Assembly: GCA_023386155.1 (NCBI GenBank)
Contig: JAEWKH010000032.1
Coordinates: 1 to 29,778, forward strand
DNA length: 29,778 nt
Reading direction: 5' to 3'
Origin: Pseudomonadota bacterium
GTDB taxonomy: Bacteria; Pseudomonadota; Alphaproteobacteria; Rhizobiales; Beijerinckiaceae
Shown piece after piece: positions 22,253-29,270 of the stretch (the stretch's first letter is position 1; each line of letters starts with the position of its first letter). The position numbers and the translations under genes were made by a program. A model generated the notes under the pieces. It was given only the letters and a program-made list of their open reading frames with translations. It did not search any database and was not told the origin of the DNA.

Positions 22253-22765
22253 TCAGGGACGCCTTTCGAGATCAATAAAGGTAAACGGATGCTCGTCATC
22301 GGGTCCCTTCGGATGGTCTTCCCGTCTCGTCTCGCGAAACTGTGACCGGTCGAAATCGGGAAAGACGGCATCGCCCTCCGGTGATGCATGCACCTTTGTC
22401 AGGAATATGTTCCGAACATGCGGCAAGGCCAGGGCATAGATTTCCGCCCCGCCGGCGACTGCGATGGAATCGGCGCCCATCCGGGCCGCAAGCTCGCCCC
22501 CCTTGGCGACGGCCTCGTTCCAGGTATGGGCCACATGCACGCCTTCGGCCGCGAAGCCGGCATCCCGCGTCAGCACGACCGTCTCCCGGCCCGGCAGGGG
22601 CTTGCCGATGGACTGGAAGGTCTTGCGCCCCATGATCATCGGCCTGCCCATGGTCAGCCTACGAAAGCGGCCGAGATCGGTCTTGATGCGCCAGAGAAGC
22701 TGGTTGTCGCGCCCGATGACGCCGTTCTCGGCTGTTGCAACGACGAGGATGAGGGGGATGGTCAT
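22253..22765 (-). CDS. folA: dihydrofolate reductase
   Basis: A 170-residue chromosomal DHFR that reduces dihydrofolate to tetrahydrofolate with NADPH, restoring the cofactor spent by ThyA. The N-terminus LILVVATAENGVIGRDNQLLWRIKTDLGRF carries the active-site acid (Asp30), followed by TMGRPMIMGRKTFQSIGKPLPGR (NADPH site) and AGGAEIYALALP. The residue before the conserved Trp is Leu (LLW) where most bacterial enzymes have Pro (LPW). The ATG overlaps the Doc toxin stop by 4 bases (ATGA), so translation of folA is likely coupled to the toxin gene. In related genomes I recall folA following thyA directly. Confidence 0.95.
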   Translation of the reverse strand: MTIPLILVVATAENGVIGRDNQLLWRIKTDLGRFRRLTMGRPMIMGRKTFQSIGKPLPGRETVVLTRDAGFAAEGVHVAHTWNEAVAKGGELAARMGADSIAVAGGAEIYALALPHVRNIFLTKVHASPEGDAVFPDFDRSQFRETRREDHPKGPDDEHPFTFIDLERRP

Positions 22766-23154
22766 GGGTGGAGCGGCTCGCAGTTTTGTCTGATCCAGAC
22801 CGTGAGTTCCTCTTCCGAAAGCTCGCCTGCAGCCAACTTCAGAAATGTCAGAACTGCGTCTTCATCGCTTGCAGTAAGGACCATCCCGTTCTTCATCAAG
22901 AAGAGTTCCATGGCGACATATGCCGTTCGCTTGTTTCCATCGAGAAACGGGTGGTTTCTGGCGATGCCATAGGCATAGGCAGCCGCGAGCAGGGCGACGT
23001 CAGCCTCGCCATACTGGATCTTGAGCTGAGGCCTCGCGAGAGCGGAATCGAGCAATCCCTCATCACGAATGCCCGCGATCCCTCCATGCTCGGCCAGCTG
23101 AGCCGAATGAACGCCCAAGATCGTCGCCTTGGCGATCCAGCGATATGCAGTCAC
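22762..23154 (-). CDS. death-on-curing (Doc) family toxin
   Basis: A 130-residue Fic-fold toxin. The active-site motif HPFLDGNKRT (residues 68-77) has the Doc form with Lys in place of the Gly of AMPylating Fic enzymes; the P1 Doc protein phosphorylates EF-Tu and so stops translation. The length matches Doc (about 126). The start is a GTG (VTAYRWIAKATIL), 13 bases after the antitoxin stop with AGGT upstream. The stop overlaps the folA start by 4 bases. All catalytic residues are present, so it looks intact. Hand counts on sampled 60-base lines give about 47-55% GC, against over 70% in a thyA line, suggesting acquisition. Confidence 0.92.
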   Translation of the reverse strand: MTAYRWIAKATILGVHSAQLAEHGGIAGIRDEGLLDSALARPQLKIQYGEADVALLAAAYAYGIARNHPFLDGNKRTAYVAMELFLMKNGMVLTASDEDAVLTFLKLAAGELSEEELTVWIRQNCEPLHP

Positions 23155-23167
23155 GCGAAATACCTGC

Positions 23168-23392
23168 TTACTTGGCGAGTTCACGCAGCACGGCGCGGCG
23201 CTTATGCATGATTTCGCGAGCAAGCTTCATATCGGCCTCGAAGTCAGCATCGTAAGGTGACAGCTCAACACCATTGGGCGTCTCCGTTACAAACAACTGA
23301 TCACCCTCCGAGACGCGAAGCCGCGAGGCGACCTCCTTAGGCAGGACGACACCAACCGAATTGCCGATCTTACGAACCTTCAGGGCAACCAT
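23168..23392 (-). CDS. AbrB/MazE-family antitoxin
   Basis: A 74-residue DNA-binding antitoxin. Residues 4-48 form a SpoVT/AbrB swapped-hairpin domain (VRKIGNSVGVVLPKEVASRLRVSEGDQLFV). The C-terminal part (residues 50-74, DFEADMKLAREIMHKRRAVLREL) is a charged helix likely to wrap and neutralise the Doc toxin. Doc is classically paired with a Phd antitoxin; pairing with an AbrB-type protein is a known alternative. A clear AGAGG precedes the ATG. It is the first gene of the pair and probably represses its own promoter, where a palindrome overlaps the -10 box. Confidence 0.93.
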   Translation of the reverse strand: MVALKVRKIGNSVGVVLPKEVASRLRVSEGDQLFVTETPNGVELSPYDADFEADMKLAREIMHKRRAVLRELAK

Positions 23393-23406
23393 GGAAACCT
23401 CTCATT

Positions 23407-23445
23407 GTAATAACAAAAGTTACCACACTTAGTTTGTTTCCGCAA
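23407..23445 (-). promoter_or_regulatory. promoter and candidate operator of the toxin-antitoxin pair
   Basis: On the minus strand TTGCGG (23445-23440) and TAACTT (23422-23417) are 17 bases apart, putting transcription start about 18 bases before the antitoxin ATG. Overlapping the -10 box is a nested palindrome: GTAA (23407-23410) with TTAC (23420-23423), and TAAC (23411-23414) with GTTA (23419-23422). This suits autorepression by the AbrB-type antitoxin. The stretch is strikingly A/T-rich for this genome. Confidence 0.5.
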
Positions 23446-23449
23446 CATT

Positions 23450-23929
23450 CTAGCCTTCCGCCAACCGTTTCAGTGCTTCTCCCGTCACCCGCTGCACGGT
23501 CCATTCCTCCATGGGAACGGCCCCGATGGAGCGGTAGACCCGCAGAGCGGGCTCGTTCCAGTCGAGCACCCACCATTCGAGACGGGCCAAGTCCTCGTCG
23601 ATGCAGCGGCGGGCGAGATGCCGCAGCAGGGCCTTGCCGATCCCCTTGGAGCGGAATTCCGGACTGACGAACAGGTCTTCCAGGTAAATGCCGTGGCGGC
23701 CGCGGAAGGTCGAGAAATTGTAGAACCACAGGGCGAAGCCGGCGGGCTTTCCCTCCCACTCGGCGACATCGGCGAAGACCCTTGGGTTCGGGCCGAAAAG
23801 CGCCCATTCGATATCGGCCTGCGTGGCATCGACCTCGTGGGCGAGCCGCTCGTATTCGGCGAGTTCGCGGATGAAGCTGAAGACGACAGGAGCATCGCGC
23901 TCCTCGGCTCTGCGGATGACGAGGCTCAT
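23450..23929 (-). CDS. GNAT family N-acetyltransferase (diamine acetyltransferase-like)
   Basis: A 159-residue acetyl-CoA-dependent acetyltransferase. The GNAT fold shows VIRRAEERDAPVVFSFIRELAEYERL at the start, ALWFYNFSTFRGRHGIYLEDLFVSPEFRSKGIGKALL with the acetyl-CoA loop RSKGIG (93-98), and WWVLDWNEPALRVYRSIGA near the C-terminus. This set resembles eukaryotic spermidine/spermine (SSAT2-like) acetyltransferases, so an amine or amino-acid analogue is a likely acceptor; this is a family-level guess. It starts 38 bp after DUF2293 in the thyA run and ends 57 bp before the antitoxin gene. Confidence 0.92.
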   Translation of the reverse strand: MSLVIRRAEERDAPVVFSFIRELAEYERLAHEVDATQADIEWALFGPNPRVFADVAEWEGKPAGFALWFYNFSTFRGRHGIYLEDLFVSPEFRSKGIGKALLRHLARRCIDEDLARLEWWVLDWNEPALRVYRSIGAVPMEEWTVQRVTGEALKRLAEG

Positions 23930-23967
23930 GAGGCTGTTCCTGTCTGAAGCGGGCTTGACTGTCGAGC

Positions 23968-24273
23968 CTATTCGGATTCGTCGTCGGCCTGAACCCGCCG
24001 TGGGGATCCCCACTCCTCCAGAACGGCGTTCATGTCGTCGAGCACGAAGAAGCGGGCGCTCTCCATGTCGTAGCCGTCATCCAGCAGACCATCGTAATCC
24101 GTCAGCCTGTGCCGGATATAGGCCGTGAGGGAAAGCCACGCGGCGGTCTCGGGCGAGGCATTGTGCAGGCCACGGCTGCCCAGGGCATGATCGGTCACGG
24201 CCTCGAATTCATGCCGCGGAATGCGCGGCGCGAGAATGCGGACCGCGCTTTCGATGGCCTCGCGCCGGCTCAT
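23968..24273 (-). CDS. DUF2293 domain-containing protein
   Basis: A 101-residue protein of unknown function. The stretch AWLSLTAYIRHRLTDYDGLLDDGYDMESARFFVLDDMNAVLEEWG (residues about 45-90) is the DUF2293 core, with its conserved Arg, His and acidic residues. The first 40 residues (AVRILAPRIPRHEFEAVTDHAL) belong to the same domain. It starts 6 bp after the thyA stop with GAGGCGG as ribosome binding site, so it is co-transcribed with thyA. Eukaryotic fungal proteins also carry this domain; no activity is known to me. Confidence 0.9.
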   Translation of the reverse strand: MSRREAIESAVRILAPRIPRHEFEAVTDHALGSRGLHNASPETAAWLSLTAYIRHRLTDYDGLLDDGYDMESARFFVLDDMNAVLEEWGSPRRVQADDESE

Positions 24274-24279
24274 GCCGCC

Positions 24280-25074
24280 TCACACCGCGACGGGCGCCTT
24301 GATGGCCGGATGCGGATCGTAATCCTCGATGGCGATGTCGTCGTAGGTGAAATCGAACAGCGAGCGCACGGCCGGATTGAGGCGCAGCTTCGGCAGCGCC
24401 CGCGGCTCGCGCGACAGCTGCAGGCGCGCCTGCTCGAGATGGTTGAGATAGAGATGCGCGTCCCCGAAGGAATGGACGAAATCGCCCGGCTGCAGGCCCG
24501 TGGCCTGCGCCATCATGTGGGTGAGCAATGCATAGGACGCGATGTTGAAGGGAACGCCGAGGAACACGTCCGCGGAGCGCTGGTAGAGCTGGCAGGAGAG
24601 ACGCCCTTCCGCGACATAGAACTGGAACAGGCAATGGCACGGCGCGAGCGCCATACTGTCGAGATCGGCCGGGTTCCAGGCGGAGACGATCAGGCGGCGG
24701 CTGTCGGGATTGCGGCGGATCTCGTCGACGACCCAGCGGATCTGGTCGACGGTGCCGCCGTCGGGCTTCGCCCAGGAGCGCCACTGCTTGCCGTAGACGG
24801 GGCCGAGATCGCCGTTCTCGTCGGCCCACTCGTCCCAGATGGAAACGCCGTTCTCCTTGAGATAGCGGATATTGGTGTCGCCCTTCAGGAACCACAGCAG
24901 CTCATGGACGATGGAGCGCAGGTGCAGCTTCTTCGTGGTGACGAGCGGAAAGCCCTGGCTGAGATCGAAGCGCATCTGGTGGCCGAAGACGGATATCGTC
25001 CCGGTTCCGGTGCGGTCGTCCTTGCGGACGCCCTCATCCATGATGCGGCGGATCAGATCGAGATAGGCTTGCAT
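24280..25074 (-). CDS. thyA: thymidylate synthase
   Basis: A 264-residue enzyme that methylates dUMP to dTMP with methylene-tetrahydrofolate, leaving dihydrofolate for FolA. The length equals E. coli ThyA and the catalytic Cys146 (ALAPCHCLFQFYV) falls at the same position. Other landmarks are RTGTGT (21-26), WDEWADENGDLGPVYGKQWR (80-99), QRSADVFLGVPFNIASYALL and the C-terminal PAIKAPVAV, whose final Val is normal for the family. I chose MQAYLDLIRR, six codons inside the longest frame, because it aligns with the family start. It heads the minus-strand run thyA-DUF2293-GNAT and diverges from ssrA. Confidence 0.97.
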   Translation of the reverse strand: MQAYLDLIRRIMDEGVRKDDRTGTGTISVFGHQMRFDLSQGFPLVTTKKLHLRSIVHELLWFLKGDTNIRYLKENGVSIWDEWADENGDLGPVYGKQWRSWAKPDGGTVDQIRWVVDEIRRNPDSRRLIVSAWNPADLDSMALAPCHCLFQFYVAEGRLSCQLYQRSADVFLGVPFNIASYALLTHMMAQATGLQPGDFVHSFGDAHLYLNHLEQARLQLSREPRALPKLRLNPAVRSLFDFTYDDIAIEDYDPHPAIKAPVAV

Positions 25075-25155
25075 GGGGTGCTCCTCGCCCAATCATAGGG
25101 CAGCGGACTTGTGGTTCCGAGTCACTTTTACACCGCGTTCAGGTTGTCCCCACTC

Positions 25156-25184
25156 TTTCAAAATCCATCCGCGCCACCTATATT
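25156..25184 (+). promoter_or_regulatory. predicted ssrA promoter
   Basis: A good -10 box TATATT (25179-25184) stands 17 bases after a poor -35 box TTTCAA (25156-25161). Transcription would begin near 25191, where a perfect 7-bp hairpin GTCGGTC/GACCGAC with a GCGA tetraloop (25191-25208) opens the precursor RNA. Confidence 0.55.
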
Positions 25185-25190
25185 GGCCTT

Positions 25191-25505
25191 GTCGGTCGCG
25201 AGACCGACTATGGCGATAAACGGCCATCGGAATAAACCCATCGGACCCGGGGGCGGTACCCGGCGCCTCCACCAAAGCCCAGGCCACGCTTGGGTTTCGG
25301 CGGGGGCGAAATAGGATCGACGAGGGCGTAAAGGGTGGACTTTTGCTCGGCATGGTTCCGCCGTTATCGGGCCGAATCTATAGTTGCCAACGACAACTAT
25401 GCTCCGGTTGCAGTGGCTGCGTAAGCGGTCCCTAAAGCCGAATCAAAGCCCTTGCGGTTAGCACCGTAAGGCGGGGTCCGGAGGCACCTGGCAACAGAAG
25501 CCTCC
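25191..25505 (+). ncRNA. ssrA: permuted two-piece transfer-messenger RNA (alpha-tmRNA)
   Basis: tmRNA rescues ribosomes stalled on broken mRNA and adds a degradation tag. The gene is circularly permuted, as in alphaproteobacteria. The acceptor piece comes first, with T-arm CCGGG/CCCGG (about 25247-25263) and 3' end CGCCTCC-A-CCA (CCA at 25272-25274). An internal spacer 25275-25301 that folds on itself is removed by processing. The coding piece begins with GGGGGCG (25302-25308), which pairs with CGCCTCC over 7 bp (one G-U), followed by the tRNA-like AUAGGAUCGACGAGGG segment and the tag frame ANDNYAPVAVAA (25386-25424). Terminal boundaries are estimates. It is divergent from thyA and directly upstream of sspB. 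Confidence 0.95.
25386..25424 (+). other. ssrA: tmRNA proteolysis-tag reading frame
   Basis: Codons GCC to TAA encode ANDNYAPVAVAA-stop. The resume codon GCC follows UAGUU, close to the usual UAGUC context. AND at the start resembles known alphaproteobacterial tags, and the final Ala-Ala is the ClpX recognition end (VAA instead of the commoner LAA). The first residues are the likely SspB-binding part. Confidence 0.95.
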
Positions 25506-25516
25506 ACTTTTGTTTC
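25480..25516 (+). terminator. ssrA terminator, just before sspB
   Basis: GGAGGC (25480-25485) pairs with GCCTCC (25500-25505), followed by ACTTTTGTTT. It ends about 16 bases before the sspB ATG, so sspB can be expressed only by read-through or from a promoter inside ssrA. The stem could also be part of the tmRNA's own 3' structure. Confidence 0.7.
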
Positions 25517-25531
25517 TGCAAGGGCTCGCTT

Positions 25532-26149
25532 ATGGCCGGTGGTAAAGACCTGATCCGCTACGATCTTCTGGTGCAGGACGCGCTGAAGGGCGTCGTGCGC
25601 AAGGTGCTGATCGATTGCAAGGACGGGCTGCCGGGCGAGCATCACTTCTACATCTCCTTCCAGACGGATTTTCCTGGCGTTCGCCTCTCGAACCGCCTGC
25701 GCGAAAAATATCCTCAGGAGATGACCATCGTCCTCCAGCACCAGTTCTGGGATCTCAACGTCACCGAGCACACCTTCGAGGTCGGCCTGTCCTTCTCGGG
25801 CATCCCGGAGCGGCTGCTGATCCCCTTCGACGCTCTCACGGGCTTCTTCGATCCCTCCGTCCAGTTCGGGCTCAAGTTCGACAGCCAGGACGAGGATGAG
25901 GAGGACGAGATCGAAGAGGCGCCCACCGCGCCTCAGACCCTCCGCGGTGCAGCCTCCGAACCGGTCGAATTGAAGCAGCCCCGCAAGCCTCAGCCTGCGG
26001 CGGACAGGAAGCCGGCTCCCGAGAAGGCGCCTGCGGCGAAGACCGAAGCCGAGGTCACGGCCGACGAGACGGACGCAGAGACGCCCGAGGCCGGTGCTCC
26101 GGGCAGCGCCGAGGTCGTCAGCCTCGACGCCTTCCGCAAGAAGAACTGA
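25532..26149 (+). CDS. sspB: ClpXP adaptor protein SspB (alpha type)
   Basis: A 205-residue adaptor that binds ssrA-tagged substrates and tethers them to ClpX. Residues 1-115 form the substrate-binding domain (DLIRYDLLVQDALKGVVRKVL, HHFYISFQTDFPGVRLSNRLRE, MTIVLQHQFWDLNV, FSGIPERLLIPFDALTGFFDPSVQFGL), typical of the alphaproteobacterial SspB-alpha group. A long acidic, Pro/Ala/Glu-rich linker follows (about 120-190), and the last residues (SAEVVSLDAFRKKN) form the short ClpX-binding tail. AAGGG stands 8 bases before the ATG. The gene begins 107 bases after the tag stop of its own partner RNA. Its 3' end is 18 bp from the convergent P450 gene. Confidence 0.95.
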   Translation: MAGGKDLIRYDLLVQDALKGVVRKVLIDCKDGLPGEHHFYISFQTDFPGVRLSNRLREKYPQEMTIVLQHQFWDLNVTEHTFEVGLSFSGIPERLLIPFDALTGFFDPSVQFGLKFDSQDEDEEDEIEEAPTAPQTLRGAASEPVELKQPRKPQPAADRKPAPEKAPAAKTEAEVTADETDAETPEAGAPGSAEVVSLDAFRKKN

Positions 26150-26167
26150 ACCTTCCCGCTTCCCCTT

Positions 26168-27583
26168 TCAGGCCATCGCCGGCGCTTCCTTCGGAGCACG
26201 CTGCGTGACGCGCATGGGCAATCCGCCCCGAGGCCTCAGGGTGATCCGCTGCACGGGCGTGACCTCGTGCCCTTCCACGAGGTCGAGCCGCATGGCGCGC
26301 GCGATGGTCGCCAGCACGATCACCGCCTCCTGCAGGGAGAAGCTCGCCCCAATGCAGACCCGCGGCCCCGCCCCGAAGGGCAGATAGGCGAAGCGGTCGA
26401 TCCGGCCGCGGTTCTCGGGCAGGAAGCGCTCGGGCCGGAAGGCGTCGGGCTCGTCCCAGAGCCTGCGGTGGCGGTGAAGCACGTAAGGCGAAATCGCCAC
26501 CATCGAGCCCGCCGGGATCTCCAGCTCCCCGATCCGGTCGTCGTCGATCGCCGAGCGGCTCATGTAAGGGGCGGGCGGGTAGAGGCGGATCGCCTCGTCG
26601 ATGACGGCGCGGGTATAGACGAGCTTCTCCAGGTGGCGGGGCTCGAGCGGCCCCTCCCCGAGCGCCTCGTCTACCTCGCGCTCCACATGGGCGCGGGCCC
26701 GCTCGTCCTGGGACAGCAGGTAGAGCGACCAGGACAGGGCATTGGCCGTGGTCTCGTGCCCGGCGCCGATGAAGGTGACGATGTTGGTCCGCACCGACAG
26801 GTCGCTCAGGCCCTTGCCGGTCTCGGGGTCGGCCGCCTCCAGGAGCAGGGTCAGCAGGTCGCGGGGCGCCGGCTCGCCGCTGGCGATCAGGGCCTTGCGG
26901 GCATCGATCAGCTCGTTGACCGTCTCCTCGAAGAACCGGATCGACGGCCTGGCCCGCAGGCGCCCGATCCGCGGCACCCAATCGGGGAACCCGAAGATGT
27001 CGAGCGGATCGACCCTCCCCAGGCTGTTGAAATAGCGCGTGATGGCGCGCCCGAGCGCATCGGGGTCCTTCGGCACGCCATGGGTGAAGATCGTCCGCTC
27101 CAGCACGTCGAGGGTGACACGGGTCATCTCGAGGGAGGCATCGACCACGCGGCCCTCCGGACGGCGCTGCCAGCGCCGCACGAGGCGCTCGGCGGACTCC
27201 ACCATGGCCGGAAAGAAGCCGCTCACGTGGCGCGGGGTGAAGAGCGGCGCGATGGTGCGGCGCTGGAGCCGCCATTCCTCGCCTTCCGCCGTAACGAGCC
27301 CCCGTCCGAGGCCGGGAGCCAGGATCCGCAATTGCAGGTCGTCCTTCCGGTAGTTGGCGGCGTTGTCTACGAGGATATGGCGGATGGCGGCGGGATCGTT
27401 CACCACCGTCATGCGGCCGAGCGCCCCGTCGCCCGTGATGATCGGCTCCTCGAAATGAGCCTCCATCCAGGTGTTCAGGGGGTTCTCGCGCACCGCTCTT
27501 AAGAAGGCCACCATGCCGAGCGGCTCGGTGCGGGGCTTGGGATGCGGCGGGCGGAACAACGGAGCTTCCAGGGTGTCGCTCAT
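26168..27583 (-). CDS. cytochrome P450
   Basis: A 471-residue soluble P450 monooxygenase. The I-helix oxygen-activation motif FIGAGHETTA is at 271-280, the K-helix ExxR at 330-333 (EAIR), the PERF region at 384-387 (FRPERFL) and the heme-binding loop FGAGPRVCIGASF with Cys410 as axial ligand. No N-terminal membrane anchor is visible. No ferredoxin or ferredoxin reductase gene is nearby, so the electron donors are elsewhere, and the substrate cannot be deduced. It resembles bacterial P450s of the CYP4/CYP102-like lineage by the AGHETTA and PFGAGPRVCIG patterns, which is a weak guess. It diverges from fumC with 88 bp between starts. Confidence 0.95.
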   Translation of the reverse strand: MSDTLEAPLFRPPHPKPRTEPLGMVAFLRAVRENPLNTWMEAHFEEPIITGDGALGRMTVVNDPAAIRHILVDNAANYRKDDLQLRILAPGLGRGLVTAEGEEWRLQRRTIAPLFTPRHVSGFFPAMVESAERLVRRWQRRPEGRVVDASLEMTRVTLDVLERTIFTHGVPKDPDALGRAITRYFNSLGRVDPLDIFGFPDWVPRIGRLRARPSIRFFEETVNELIDARKALIASGEPAPRDLLTLLLEAADPETGKGLSDLSVRTNIVTFIGAGHETTANALSWSLYLLSQDERARAHVEREVDEALGEGPLEPRHLEKLVYTRAVIDEAIRLYPPAPYMSRSAIDDDRIGELEIPAGSMVAISPYVLHRHRRLWDEPDAFRPERFLPENRGRIDRFAYLPFGAGPRVCIGASFSLQEAVIVLATIARAMRLDLVEGHEVTPVQRITLRPRGGLPMRVTQRAPKEAPAMA

Positions 27584-27671
27584 GCGATTTTACAAGGCCT
27601 CCATGCGCGTTCGCGGTTGCGAGCGCCACCATTTGAGATAAGAACACGCAACTCCATCGAAAGAGGTCAGG

Positions 27672-29066
27672 ATGTCGCCTTCAACCCGCATCGAAACAGA
27701 TACCTTCGGCCCCATCGACGTTCCCGCCGACAGGCTCTGGGGTGCCCAGACGCAGCGCTCCCTCCAGAATTTCCGCATCGGGACGGACCGGATGCCGCTC
27801 CCCCTGGTCCATGCGCTGGCCATCGTGAAGCAGGCGGCCGCCCTCGTGAACAAGGATCTGGGCAAGCTGGAGCCGCGTCTCGCCGACGCCATCGCTTCCG
27901 CCGCCGCCGATGTGGTGCAGGGCAAGTATGACGACGAGTTCCCGCTCGTGGTCTACCAGACGGGCTCGGGCACCCAGTCCAACATGAACATGAACGAGGT
28001 TCTCTCGAACCTCGCCATCGAGCGCCTCGGCGGCGAGCGCGGCAGCAAGAAGCCGGTTCACCCGAACGACCACGTGAACATGGGCCAGTCGTCCAACGAC
28101 TCGTTCCCGACCGCCATGCACATCTCGGTCGCCCGCGAGATTCACGATCGCCTGGTCCCGGCCCTCAAGCACCTGCTGAAGGCCCTGGAAGACAAGCAGG
28201 AAGCTTTCAAGGACATCGTCAAGATCGGCCGCACCCACCTGCAGGATGCCACCCCGGTGACGCTCGGCCAGGAATTCTCCGGCTACGCCGCCCAGGTGCG
28301 TCTCGGCATCGCCCGCATCGAGGCGACGCTCCCCGGCATCTATGCCCTGGCCCAGGGCGGCACCGCCGTCGGCACCGGCCTCAACGCGCATCCGGAATTC
28401 GCGGACCGCTTCGCCGCGAAGGTCATGGAACTCACGGCGCTCCCCTTCACCTCGGCAAGCAACAAGTTCGAGGCATTGGCCTCGAAGGACGCCCTCGTCT
28501 TCACCCATGGCGCCCTGGCGAGCCTCGCATCCGGCCTGTTCAAGATCGCCAACGACATCCGCCTGATGGGCTCCGGCCCGCGCTCCGGCATCGGCGAGAT
28601 CTCCCTGCCGGAGAACGAGCCCGGCTCGTCGATCATGCCCGGCAAGGTGAACCCGACCCAGGCCGAGGCCATGACGATGCTATGCTGCCAGGTCATGGGC
28701 AACCAGACCACGGTTACCGTCGCCGGCTCCCAGGGCCATTTCGAGCTCAACGTGTTCAAACCCGTGATCGTCAACGCGGTGCTGCAGTCGATCCGTCTGC
28801 TCGCGGACGGCGCGATCAGCTTCACCGACAACTGCGTCGTCGGCATCGAGCCGAACCGGGAACGCCTCAGCGAGCTGATGCAGCGCTCCCTGATGCTCGT
28901 GACGGCGCTCGCCCCGTCCATCGGCTACGACAAGGCGGCCGCCATCGCCAAGTCGGCGCACAAGAACGGCACGACGCTCAAGGAAGAGGCCCTCAAGGCC
29001 GGCGTCTCGGAAGAGCACTTCCACGCCGTCGTTCGTCCCGAGACGATGCTTCAGCCGGGCGAGTGA
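27672..29066 (+). CDS. fumC: class II fumarate hydratase
   Basis: A 464-residue, iron-independent homotetrameric TCA enzyme that interconverts fumarate and malate. Hallmarks are VPADRLWGAQTQRSLQNF at the N-terminus, GSGTQSNMNMNEVLSNLA (about 99-116), HPNDHVNMGQSSNDSFPTAMH, KIGRTHLQDATPVTLGQEFSGY and the superfamily signature GSSIMPGKVNP (about residue 320) with the catalytic Ser. The C-terminal domain shows HKNGTTLKEEALKAG. Length equals other FumC proteins. The ATG has GAAAGAGGTCAGG upstream. Two small genes follow closely on the same strand. Confidence 0.97.
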   Translation: MSPSTRIETDTFGPIDVPADRLWGAQTQRSLQNFRIGTDRMPLPLVHALAIVKQAAALVNKDLGKLEPRLADAIASAAADVVQGKYDDEFPLVVYQTGSGTQSNMNMNEVLSNLAIERLGGERGSKKPVHPNDHVNMGQSSNDSFPTAMHISVAREIHDRLVPALKHLLKALEDKQEAFKDIVKIGRTHLQDATPVTLGQEFSGYAAQVRLGIARIEATLPGIYALAQGGTAVGTGLNAHPEFADRFAAKVMELTALPFTSASNKFEALASKDALVFTHGALASLASGLFKIANDIRLMGSGPRSGIGEISLPENEPGSSIMPGKVNPTQAEAMTMLCCQVMGNQTTVTVAGSQGHFELNVFKPVIVNAVLQSIRLLADGAISFTDNCVVGIEPNRERLSELMQRSLMLVTALAPSIGYDKAAAIAKSAHKNGTTLKEEALKAGVSEEHFHAVVRPETMLQPGE

Positions 29067-29081
29067 GAGACGACGGGCGCC

Positions 29082-29270
29082 ATGGCAGAGATCGTCAATC
29101 TGCGCCAGGCGCGCAAGCACAAGGCGCGGGCCGAGAAGGAGGCCCGCGCCGACGCGAACCGCATCGCGTTCGGCCGCACAAAGGCCGAGAAGAAGCAGAC
29201 GCAAGCCGAGCAGGATCTTGAGAAGAGCCGCCTCGACCAGCATAAGCGCGACAACGACGGGAAGCCATGA
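29082..29270 (+). CDS. DUF4169 family protein
   Basis: A 62-residue, very basic and charged protein. It starts MAEIVNLRQARKHKARAEK, the DUF4169 signature (EIVNLRxxRKxxxR), and continues as one long charged helix with NRIAFGRTKAEK and a C-terminal RLDQHKRD. Function unknown. It begins 15 bp after the fumC stop and its TGA is directly followed by the ATG of the ribbon-helix-helix gene, so the three are probably one transcript. Confidence 0.9.
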   Translation: MAEIVNLRQARKHKARAEKEARADANRIAFGRTKAEKKQTQAEQDLEKSRLDQHKRDNDGKP

